Source: CAZPWQ01 sp964590495
GTDB taxonomy: Bacteria; Bacteroidota; Rhodothermia; Balneolales; Balneolaceae
Reading direction: 5' to 3'
NCBI GenBank assembly: GCA_964590495.1
Contig: CAZPWQ010000107.1
Coordinates: 1-11,599 of the forward strand
DNA length: 11,599 nt
Positions 1-5,782 of this stretch are shown here, one piece after another (the stretch's first letter is position 1; each line of letters starts with the position of its first letter). Below the pieces are notes generated by a model. It was not told the DNA's origin, did not search any database, and saw only the letters and a list, made by a program, of their open reading frames with translations. The translations under genes and the position numbers were made by a program.

Positions 1-870
1 TCCTTCAAACTCCTGTGAAATCATATTAGTCAGCTCGCTGTAATATGCACCGCCACCAACCAGATAGAGTTTTGAACAGGTTGCGAAATCTTCATCCTGG
101 AATGCGTTTGACAAGGCCGGATGAACGATATTTTCAAAATACGATTTCAGGACTTTTTGGCGCAGGGCTTTTAAATCAACCATACGCTTGTTGATATTCA
201 TCTTACCGTTCTGGAAAGCGACATTAAGCTGATGCTCAGTTTTAAATCCCAGATAGTAATTTTTTTGAAGCTCTTCTTTCAACATATTAACAGCGTATCG
301 AATACCCCGTGCACTAACAGCTGTTCTTTGGATAATACCGCTTTTGGTACTTACCACACCTTCCATCGAACCATAACCAAGACTTAGTACAAAGAAATCT
401 TCACGTTCTCTTACTTCACCATGCCGCAGAGCAATAATACTTCCGGCTACTTCGGGAATAACATGGACATTTTCCAGATTGACCGAAGTTGCCTGGCGTC
501 CGGCACTTCCGTTATATGTGGAACTGTCATACATGATATCATATGATTTGGTAAGCTTTTGCTTGGCAGTAGAGTTATGCAGCTGAAACATTTCAAAAGG
601 GAATCCAAGTGTAATCGAAAAATCATTTCCGGCTTTTTGCTGAGCCAACAGCAACGCTGCACGAAACAATACTTCGAAATCCAACTCACCGGGCGCACAG
701 TTGATAAGCCGGTGGGGAGATAATCCTTCTTTGAGAGCCAAATCCCCTATGATATAAGACTCGTCATTGTACTCGATCTTCATTCCCTCAAGCAGATTAT
801 TACTAACACCATTGAGTGGTGTTCGGGTTGATTCAAACACACTGGGAAATACTGAAATATCCATTATCAT
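1..870 (-). CDS. actin-like ParM/Alp-family ATPase-fold protein, partial (C-terminus beyond the window)
   Basis: The reading frame is open from position 870 to the window edge, giving about 290 residues with the C-terminus missing. Two in-frame ATGs (870 and 864) are possible starts; an in-frame stop lies a few codons upstream, so the N-terminus cannot extend. Actin-superfamily landmarks of the ParM/Alp/Ta0583 group appear in order: FPSVFE near residues 8-13, ITLGFPFE at 86-93, VIPEVAGS at 137-144, a phosphate-2-like loop SLGYGS at 163-168 and the adenosine loop LVGGG at 270-274. Known relatives polymerise with ATP and move or position plasmids or other cargo. Two features are odd. The usual N-terminal phosphate-1 hairpin (D-x-G-x-G-x-T-K, just before FPS) is absent, and the first Asp of phosphate-2 is Ser163. 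It may be a non-hydrolysing filament protein. The fold assignment is fairly firm; the cellular role is unknown. Confidence 0.72.
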   Translation of the reverse strand, partial: MIMDISVFPSVFESTRTPLNGVSNNLLEGMKIEYNDESYIIGDLALKEGLSPHRLINCAPGELDFEVLFRAALLLAQQKAGNDFSITLGFPFEMFQLHNSTAKQKLTKSYDIMYDSSTYNGSAGRQATSVNLENVHVIPEVAGSIIALRHGEVREREDFFVLSLGYGSMEGVVSTKSGIIQRTAVSARGIRYAVNMLKEELQKNYYLGFKTEHQLNVAFQNGKMNINKRMVDLKALRQKVLKSYFENIVHPALSNAFQDEDFATCSKLYLVGGGAYYSELTNMISQEFEG

Positions 871-910
871 CTTTATTAGTTTTATTTATCTAATCCTAAC
901 CAATATTCTC

Positions 911-928
911 TTGTTGTAATTATAACAA
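911..928. promoter_or_regulatory. 18-bp near-perfect palindrome in the divergent actin-like/rocD promoter region
   Basis: TTGTTGTAATTATAACAA pairs at 8 of 9 positions with itself and sits between the two divergent starts in AT-rich DNA. Its size and symmetry fit a dimeric repressor site, and its minus strand contains TATAAT, a possible -10 for the actin-like gene. No matching -35 is clear. This is a candidate operator only. Confidence 0.35.
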
Positions 929-1013
929 AATTTTTTATGAAAAAGCTATTTTAAATACTATTTAATGTTAAATTTGGCCCTTTTTCCCGAATTTCTCGCG
1001 AAATCAGTTTTTC

Positions 1014-2312
1014 TTGAGCCTTCAAGATCATATTTTAGACCAATATCAATTAACCCCAAAGATTTACCTTGGCATGACCCCTACAAAAAAAGCAATGGCA
1101 CTGGAAGATAAATATGGAGCTCATAATTACCATCCATTGCCGGTAGTAATATCAAGAGGAAAAGGAGTTCATGTATGGGATCCGGAAGATCGAATTTATT
1201 ACGATTTCCTTTCGGCCTATTCAGCAGTAAACCAGGGACATTGTCATCCGAAAATCATTGGCGCTCTTAAAGGGCAGGCTGAAAAACTAAACCTGGTATC
1301 ACGCGCTTTTTACAGTGATAAACTGGGAGCATATGAAGAATTTATGCATAAACTGTTCGGCTATGATAAGCTTTTACCTATGAACACGGGTGCGGAAGGT
1401 GTGGAAACGGCTATAAAACTCTGTCGGAAATGGTCGTATGAAAGGAAAAATCTAACGCCAGAAGAAGCAACAATCATTGTCGCCAAAGGAAATTTTCACG
1501 GACGGACAACCAGCATCATTTCATTTTCAAATGATCCTGTGGCACGAAAAAATTTCGGCCCTTATACACCGGGATTCATCGATATACCCTATGACGATAC
1601 GGAAGCTCTGGAACAGGCACTGAAGAAAAAAAATATAGCTGGTTTTTTAGTTGAACCGATTCAGGGTGAAGCGGGTGTCAAGGTACCGTCTGACGGTTAC
1701 CTGAGAAAATCCTATGAGTTGTGCAAGAAGTATGGCGCTTTGTTTATAGCAGATGAGATACAAACGGGAATTGCCCGAACAGGAAAAATGCTCTGTCTCG
1801 ATCATGAAAATGTCCGGGCGGATATTGTCATTTTGGGGAAAGCACTTTCGGGCGGAGCTTATCCGGTATCGGCGGTCTTGGCTGACGATGAAATTATGGA
1901 GTGCATCAGACCGGGCGAACATGGTTCTACTTACGGGGGGAATCCCCTTGCCTGTGCGATAGCGATCGCTGCACTTGAGGTGGTTGTGGATGAAAAACTG
2001 GCTGAAAATGCGGAATATTTAGGCAACATATTCCGGGAGGAAATGCGACGATTGGCAAAAAATTCGGATATGGTGAAGCTTGTACGAGGAAAAGGGCTAT
2101 TAAACGCTATTGTTATAAATGACAGCCCCGACAGTGATACCGCCTGGGAGATTTGTGTAAGACTTAAAGAAAACGGTTTATTGGCTAAACCAACACATGG
2201 TAATATTATTCGGTTTGCCCCACCGTTGGTTATGACAGAGGGACAACTGCGGGAATGCATTCAAATTATCAGCGATACCATTCATGCTTTCGAGGCTGCC
2301 CCGGCTAACTGA
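1014..2312 (+). CDS. rocD: ornithine aminotransferase (class III PLP enzyme)
   Basis: Ornithine delta-aminotransferase (EC 2.6.1.13) moves the delta-amino group of ornithine to 2-oxoglutarate, giving glutamate and glutamate-5-semialdehyde; this links arginine/ornithine to proline and glutamate in the cytosol. The family signature KYGAHNYHPLP is at residues 33-43 and SAYSAVNQGHCHPKI at 68-82. ADEIQTG at 246-252 carries the pyridine-nitrogen Asp247, the PLP lysine is Lys276 in LGKALSGG, and Arg400 in RFAPPL is the likely carboxylate contact. The 432 residues end with a normal C-terminus. The start is uncertain: the frame opens at a TTG (1014) with no ribosome site. ATG at 1074 (residue 21) leaves 12 residues before KYGAHN, close to other members, and may be the true start. 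It is convergent with the bactofilin gene, with 21 bases between stops. Confidence 0.95.
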   Translation: MSLQDHILDQYQLTPKIYLGMTPTKKAMALEDKYGAHNYHPLPVVISRGKGVHVWDPEDRIYYDFLSAYSAVNQGHCHPKIIGALKGQAEKLNLVSRAFYSDKLGAYEEFMHKLFGYDKLLPMNTGAEGVETAIKLCRKWSYERKNLTPEEATIIVAKGNFHGRTTSIISFSNDPVARKNFGPYTPGFIDIPYDDTEALEQALKKKNIAGFLVEPIQGEAGVKVPSDGYLRKSYELCKKYGALFIADEIQTGIARTGKMLCLDHENVRADIVILGKALSGGAYPVSAVLADDEIMECIRPGEHGSTYGGNPLACAIAIAALEVVVDEKLAENAEYLGNIFREEMRRLAKNSDMVKLVRGKGLLNAIVINDSPDSDTAWEICVRLKENGLLAKPTHGNIIRFAPPLVMTEGQLRECIQIISDTIHAFEAAPAN

Positions 2313-2333
2313 ACCAGTGAACGGATAAATTAA

Positions 2334-2663
2334 TTATGCTACGGCTGCAACTTGTTTCTCTTCGGACTTGCCCTGAAGTATGTTCATAGGATCGCCACTT
2401 GTGGTAAAATCTTTATCAATGTGAAATTCGCAATCACATTTGATATCGTCATCAAGCAGCAGAGAACTGGTAAAAACCTCGCCCTTGATAGATGAACCTT
2501 TTTTCATGACAACATTATCTGCCCAGATGGTACCGGTGATAGTACCTTCCACAATTAATTTATTTGTGCGAATATCACCTTCAATATGTGTATTTCGGTC
2601 TACGTAAATAACTTCTTCCTCTTTTTCGTCTTTCTTTTTTTTGGTATAAAATAAATCAAACAT
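2334..2663 (-). CDS. bactofilin-family polymer-forming protein
   Basis: This 109-residue protein has the bactofilin layout: a short charged N-terminal tail (KKKKDEKEEE, residues 8-17), a hydrophobic beta-helix core at about 18-88, and a short disordered C-terminus. The core shows the family's repeating turns, with HIEGDI at 26-31, LIVEGTITGTI at 36-46 and SSIKGEVF at 57-64. Bactofilins form nucleotide-free, non-polar filaments, often at the inner membrane, that act in cell shape, stalk or wall-synthesis positioning, or chromosome placement. The core is shorter and more acidic than in many members (DDDIKCDCEF at 71-80), so its partner may differ. No ribosome site precedes ATG 2663. It is on the same strand as the actin-like gene but separated from it by the opposing rocD. 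Confidence 0.82.
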   Translation of the reverse strand: MFDLFYTKKKKDEKEEEVIYVDRNTHIEGDIRTNKLIVEGTITGTIWADNVVMKKGSSIKGEVFTSSLLLDDDIKCDCEFHIDKDFTTSGDPMNILQGKSEEKQVAAVA

Positions 2664-2706
2664 AGAAACAGTATTTAGAAATTAGCGTTAACTTGATGAT
2701 TTAGTT

Positions 2707-2742
2707 CAGCTTAAATGCCGACACTTTCTTTAAGCTGTTTTT
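2707..2742 (+). terminator. hairpin plus T-run, rho-independent terminator reading rightward
   Basis: CAGCTTAAA (2707-2715) pairs perfectly with TTTAAGCTG (2729-2737) over a 13-base loop and is followed at once by TTTTT. The T-run is on the plus strand, so it would stop transcripts coming from the left. The only plus-strand gene there is rocD, 395 bases back across the bactofilin gene. Read leftward it has no T-run. Confidence 0.55.
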
Positions 2743-2918
2743 ATGTTACATAAAAGGGAGGAGGTGAGGCGTATTAAAAATAAAACAAATTTTGTAGAAT
2801 TTTTTTGATAGGCGGTGTGGCTTTTTTTTTGAGCATCAGGTAACTGATAATTGCCTGTATATATTTGGTAAAGCAACTGAGGAGAATTGAGAATTCAGGA
2901 GTCAGAAGAAAGAGCAAA

Positions 2919-3228
2919 CTATTCGTTTCGAAACTGAGGGACAGAACAAAGAATCCACCCTGTCAGGTTGATTTTGAAGGAGAAAAAACCAATATAAATT
3001 TTAACTCTCGTGCCGGATCTCCCGGTCCGGCACGCCTGGCACCCCCACCTCCGGTGGCAGATTGAGATAGAACCAGTATCCAAAGATAAGTATTTGGAAA
3101 AAGGAGGTCTGAACAAAATGCTTAAAGTAACTGCCTCTTGTGACCGGAGGTCACAGTTATACGTTCTGCACCTGAGGGGCGGAACGAGGATTGGGAGCAG
3201 GCGAATGAAGTGTGTAAACGGTATACAT
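2919..3228 (-). pseudogene. second, disrupted GIY-YIG nuclease copy
   Basis: Two pieces match the intact GIY-YIG gene at 3448-3705. The first, 3228 down to 3199, encodes MYTVYTLHSP with identical DNA, then leaves the family and stops at 3157. The second, 3002 down to 2985, matches the codons for KIYIGF at 17 of 18 bases, then decays and stops at 2919. In the intact gene these pieces are three codons apart; here about 196 bases of hairpin-rich sequence lie between. The reading is that a second gene copy was broken by an insertion, or by successive rearrangements. Both pieces end in related stretches (…CCCTCAG…AACG), which suggests repeat-mediated events. It cannot make an active nuclease, since the catalytic Arg and Glu regions are missing. 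Confidence 0.6.
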
Positions 3229-3409
3229 AATCGAACTCCCGGTATAAAATAAAANNNNNNNNNNNNNNNNNNNNNNNNNNNNNNNNNNNNNNNNNNNNNN
3301 NNNNNNNNNNNNNNNNNNNNNNNNNNNNNNNNNNNNNNNNNNNNNNNNNNNNNNCCTGTTCTTCAGAAAGCCGCTTTAACTAGTGGCGGGGGTAGGATTC
3401 GAACCTACG
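3200..3409 (-). repeat. direct repeat copy 1 (tRNA-fMet 3' end + terminator + GIY-YIG start), split by the gap
   Basis: Bases 3200-3254 equal 3677-3731, and 3355-3409 equal 3741-3795, 110 of 110 identical. The intact copy has only nine bases (AAGCGACTT) between these blocks where this copy has 100 N. On the minus strand the unit reads: tRNA T-arm and acceptor 3' end, trailer, terminator hairpin, ribosome site and first ten codons of a GIY-YIG gene. The repeat ends exactly at the base where the pseudo-tRNA departs from the real tRNA. Confidence 0.9.
3255..3354. other. assembly gap (100 N)
   Basis: Exactly 100 unknown bases, the usual placeholder for a gap of unknown size. It falls inside the terminator hairpin of repeat copy 1. 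The simplest closure is nine bases, but a longer array of repeat units would look the same. Confidence 0.97.
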
Positions 3410-3462
3410 TCCGCCGGCTGGCGGATATGAGCCCGGCGAGCTACCAGCTACTCCTCCTCATC
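3384..3462 (-). pseudogene. tRNA-fMet-like pseudo-tRNA with an inserted palindrome
   Basis: Compared with the real initiator tRNA at 3770-3842, the D-arm, anticodon loop (CTCATA), T-arm and 3' acceptor strand are nearly unchanged. The ten bases forming the 3' anticodon stem and variable loop (3796-3805 in the real gene) are replaced by a 16-base palindrome, TCCGCCGGCTGGCGGA (3410-3425). The 5' acceptor strand (3455-3462) has drifted and pairs poorly with the 3' strand, and the anticodon stem keeps only two of five pairs. A working tRNA is unlikely. Its first 15 bases are also the last five codons (including the stop) of the GIY-YIG gene. Confidence 0.75.
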
Positions 3463-3676
3463 ACCATTTATAATCCGCCGGATAAAAGCACGACCCTTTG
3501 CGCTCTTCAACTGCTTCTCCCTTTTCATCGCCTCAGCTTTCGTCTTGCATTCCTCAGTATAAACTATCTCCCAGGGCCGGTATTTGATCGTCCACCCTTT
3601 TGTTCCCAACTTGTTGTGGGAAAGCATGCGGCTTTCAAGATCGGAACTAAAACCGATATAAATTTTATCATAATCC

Positions 3677-3705
<29 letters not shown>
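3448..3705 (-). CDS. small GIY-YIG endonuclease-domain protein
   Basis: This 85-residue single-domain protein of the UvrC-N-like (YhbQ-type) GIY-YIG group is expected to be a metal-dependent nuclease nicking or cutting DNA. Visible motifs are VYT at 4-6 (the GIY position), YIG at 16-18, Arg26 in LESRMLSH, the conserved GWTIKYRPW-type strand at 37-45 and Glu63 in KREKQLK, so the catalytic set looks complete. The start at 3705 has a ribosome site, GGGAG, seven bases upstream. It lies 65 bases downstream of tRNA-fMet, beyond that tRNA's terminator, and its end overlaps the pseudo-tRNA by 15 bases. Its stop TAG matches tRNA positions where the real gene has CAG. The intact frame and repeated context suggest a mobile or selfish gene; its target is not known. 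Confidence 0.85.
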
Positions 3706-3842
<137 letters not shown>

Positions 3843-3854
3843 ATGTAGGTCCGT

Positions 3855-3884
3855 ATAATAAGGGTTGACATGGGTAATTGTCAA
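3855..3884 (-). promoter_or_regulatory. promoter of tRNA-fMet
   Basis: On the minus strand TTGACA (3884-3879) is followed after 18 bases by TATTAT (3860-3855), and the mature tRNA begins 13 bases later. This is a strong sigma-70-type match. If the host's main sigma factor prefers Bacteroidota-type boxes, its use is less certain. Confidence 0.6.
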
Positions 3885-3893
3885 TAGTAAATT
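3865..3893 (+). promoter_or_regulatory. candidate lat promoter, overlapping the tRNA promoter
   Basis: TTGACA (3865-3870), a 17-base spacer and TAAATT (3888-3893) point toward lat at 3961, leaving a leader of about 60 bases. Its -35 box and the opposing one at 3879-3884 form a 6-bp inverted repeat, so the two promoters share DNA and polymerase could hardly occupy both at once. Confidence 0.45.
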
Positions 3894-3960
3894 TCCTTTT
3901 CCATCCCTTTGAATATGAGGCGACAAGAAACAGCAATATCTTAAATATTAATAGGAGTTT

Positions 3961-5310
3961 ATGACAGTAAATAAATCTGTTGAGCCGGAACAAGTCCATA
4001 ATACTTTGCGGAAACATCTACTTGCTGACGGGTATGACATCGTCCTCGATCTGGAAAAAAGCGAAGGTTTATATCTCTATGATTCAAAAAGCGGTTCCTC
4101 TTATCTTGATTTCTTCACTTTTTTTGCGTCCAATCCGCTGGGAATGAATCACCCGCAGTTGGCCAATGATGAGTTTCGAAATAAAATCGGAAAAATCGCT
4201 GTCAACAAACCTTCCAATTCGGATGTATACACTCAAGAGATGGCAGAATTTGTAGAAAATTTCGGACGGATCGGCATACCAGATCATATGCCTCACTCTT
4301 TCTTCATTTCAGGAGGTGCACTGGCTGTGGAAAACGCTCTCAAAGTTGCCTTCGACTGGAAAGTTCAAAAGAATTTCGAAAAGGGTTATCGGCAGGAAAA
4401 AGGACACAAAGTGCTGCACTTGGAAAAGGCTTTTCACGGCCGGACCGGATATACCATGTCGCTCACCAATACTGATCCGGCCAAAACAAAATATTTTCCG
4501 AAATTCGACTGGCCGCGGATTATTTCTCCCTCGGTAACTTTCCCTGCTAATAAAGAAAATACTGATCGAATTATAGCACAGGAACAAAAAGCACTTGCCC
4601 AGGCTGAACGTCATTTCGAAATGAACAAGGATGATATTGCCTGTATTATAATTGAACCGATCCAGGGTGAAGGCGGTGATAACCATTTCCGGCTGGAATT
4701 TCATCAGGCACTTCGGGATCTGGCCGATAAACACGAGGCGTTGCTTATTCACGATGAAGTGCAAACCGGCGTTGGATTGACAGGAAGATTCTGGGCCCAT
4801 GAGCACTACGTCAAACCGGACATCCTGGCCTTCGGAAAAAAAGCCCAGGTATGCGGCATTCTGGCTAATAAACGAGTTGATGACATTGAAACAAACTGCT
4901 TTCATGTTTCCTCCCGGATAAATTCCACATGGGGCGGAAACCTGGTTGATATGGTAAGATTTGGAAGAATCCTGCAAGTGATTGAAGATGACAACCTTGT
5001 TGATAATGCTGCTGATACCGGCTCCTACTTGCAGGAAAAAATTAAGGGGCTGGCTGATCAATTTGAAGCGGTTACGAATCCGCGGGGCAAGGGACTAATG
5101 TGTGCTATTGATTTTCAGAGTACGGAGCTCAGAGACGCCGTCAGAAAGGAATGTTTCAAACGACGGCTCATGATACTTGGTTGCGGAACCAGGACCATTC
5201 GATTTCGACCACCGTTAACTGTCCAAAAAGAACATATTGATGAGGGTATAGAGATTATTCAAAATGCTCTCCGGGCGTCTATGGATCATACTCCGGTAAA
5301 TGTGGTGTAA
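3961..5310 (+). CDS. lat: L-lysine 6-transaminase (lysine epsilon-aminotransferase)
   Basis: This enzyme (EC 2.6.1.36) transfers the epsilon-amino group of lysine to 2-oxoglutarate, giving glutamate and 2-aminoadipate-6-semialdehyde, which cyclises to piperideine-6-carboxylate; it is used in lysine breakdown or 2-aminoadipate supply. The 449 residues match the family's usual length. LAT-specific features are FFTFFASNPLGMNHP at 51-65, FISGGALAVENALKVAFDW at 115-133, QGEGGD at 235-240 with Glu237 (the switch-type glutamate), HDEVQTG at 264-270 with Asp265, and FGKKAQVCG at 291-299 with PLP lysine Lys293. RFRPPL at 414-419 holds the substrate-carboxylate arginine. The start is clear: AGGAG (3952-3956) sits four bases before ATG. 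It is divergent from tRNA-fMet and convergent with purL. Confidence 0.93.
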   Translation: MTVNKSVEPEQVHNTLRKHLLADGYDIVLDLEKSEGLYLYDSKSGSSYLDFFTFFASNPLGMNHPQLANDEFRNKIGKIAVNKPSNSDVYTQEMAEFVENFGRIGIPDHMPHSFFISGGALAVENALKVAFDWKVQKNFEKGYRQEKGHKVLHLEKAFHGRTGYTMSLTNTDPAKTKYFPKFDWPRIISPSVTFPANKENTDRIIAQEQKALAQAERHFEMNKDDIACIIIEPIQGEGGDNHFRLEFHQALRDLADKHEALLIHDEVQTGVGLTGRFWAHEHYVKPDILAFGKKAQVCGILANKRVDDIETNCFHVSSRINSTWGGNLVDMVRFGRILQVIEDDNLVDNAADTGSYLQEKIKGLADQFEAVTNPRGKGLMCAIDFQSTELRDAVRKECFKRRLMILGCGTRTIRFRPPLTVQKEHIDEGIEIIQNALRASMDHTPVNVV

Positions 5311-5453
5311 TATTTAGCCGCGGATTTGCACGGATCGAAAAAGCTTCCCGTCCGGCCGTTGGTTTTTCGGTCGGGCGGATTTGATACAACTCATTTTTCT
5401 TTCGAATTTCAATTCCTGTCCCCTGTCCACATTTTCTCGGACCCATCCTCCGG

Positions 5454-5494
5454 CTCCTTCCCTGTCCGCCCAAACCCGGCGGACAGGGAAGGAG
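5454..5494. repeat. 17-bp perfect inverted repeat (long hairpin)
   Basis: CTCCTTCCCTGTCCGCC (5454-5470) pairs without mismatch with 5478-5494 across a 7-base loop (CAAACCC). No T-run follows on either strand. The TCCGCC…GGCGGA core is shared with the palindrome inside the pseudo-tRNA (3410-3425), suggesting a dispersed palindromic family. It may act as a transcript end or RNA-stability element for the convergent genes. Confidence 0.75.
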
Positions 5495-5527
5495 TGACTC
5501 TTTACAAAGGTTTCAGCAACATCAAAG

Positions 5528-5570
5528 CCCCTCCTTGTTTCACTGTGGGTTTCAGTGGAATAGGGAGGGG
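5528..5570. repeat. imperfect hairpin with CCCCTCC/GGAGGGG ends
   Basis: CCCCTCC (5528-5534) and GGAGGGG (5564-5570) pair, with an inner CACTG/CAGTG stem. A G-rich tail (TTGGGGTGGG) follows. It looks like an intergenic palindromic repeat; no protein is encoded. Confidence 0.5.
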
Positions 5571-5640
5571 TTGGGGTGGGTCGGCTGCGGGGAATGTTGA
5601 AACTTCTTGAAACCTTAAATTAAGCCAAACGACTATTAGG

Positions 5641-5779
5641 TAATATTCCCTGCCCCTGTCCAACACACTCTGATGAGCTGTCGGAGCAAAACCAGCCTGC
5701 CTACGCCGAAACTTCCATAAATATGCTAATAAAAATTGCAGTGGCTTCGTGCAGGCAGGCCGCCCGATGGGGAATATTA
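5641..5779. repeat. 139-bp unit with 10-bp terminal inverted repeats
   Basis: TAATATTCCC (5641-5650) is exactly inverted at 5770-5779. Inside, GCCTGCCTACGCCGAA (5695-5710) is imperfectly inverted at 5746-5760 (TTCGTGCAGGCAGGC) around an AT-rich centre. Nested arms and a lack of coding fit a small non-autonomous (MITE-like) element or a fused pair of palindromes. It ends three bases before the purL stop codon. No target-site duplication is evident. Confidence 0.45.
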
Positions 5780-5782
5780 ATC

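Larger units (their letters stand above)
2664..3254. other. gene-poor, hairpin-rich stretch left of the assembly gap
   Basis: The first 200 bases are AT-rich and should hold the bactofilin promoter; I could not pick one out with confidence. From about 2919 the stretch carries a broken GIY-YIG copy and several hairpins: CGTGCCGGA/TCCGGCACG (3009-3017/3026-3034, 9 bp), CCACC/GGTGG near 3045-3058, and TGTGACC/GGTCACA (3139-3145/3149-3155, 3-base loop). No intact gene is supported. Confidence 0.6.
5311..5782. other. palindrome-packed intergenic region between convergent lat and purL
   Basis: No gene is supported here. From left to right there is a two-unit 10-base repeat (CGCGGATTTG CACGGATCGA, 5318-5337). 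Next comes an 11-bp hairpin with two G-T pairs (5348-5358/5368-5378), then a 17-bp perfect hairpin (5454-5494). After these lie an imperfect hairpin with CCCCTCC/GGAGGGG ends (5528-5570) and an inverted-repeat unit (5641-5779). None has a clear T-run, so I cannot name a standard terminator for either gene. Confidence 0.7.

Noticed and set aside
3118..3252. 44-codon frame preceded by a strong AAGGAGG ribosome site
   Set aside because: Its second half is the reverse strand of the GIY-YIG start repeat, and the first half crosses a hairpin; composition and ending look accidental. The ribosome-site match lies in hairpin-rich DNA.
3384..3462. Functional second tRNA-Met
   Set aside because: The acceptor stem pairs at only about five of seven positions, the anticodon stem at two of five, and a palindrome fills the variable region.
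4309..5061. 250-codon minus-strand frame opposite lat
   Set aside because: Lies wholly antisense to a clear lysine 6-transaminase with all motifs; no ribosome site or recognisable family.
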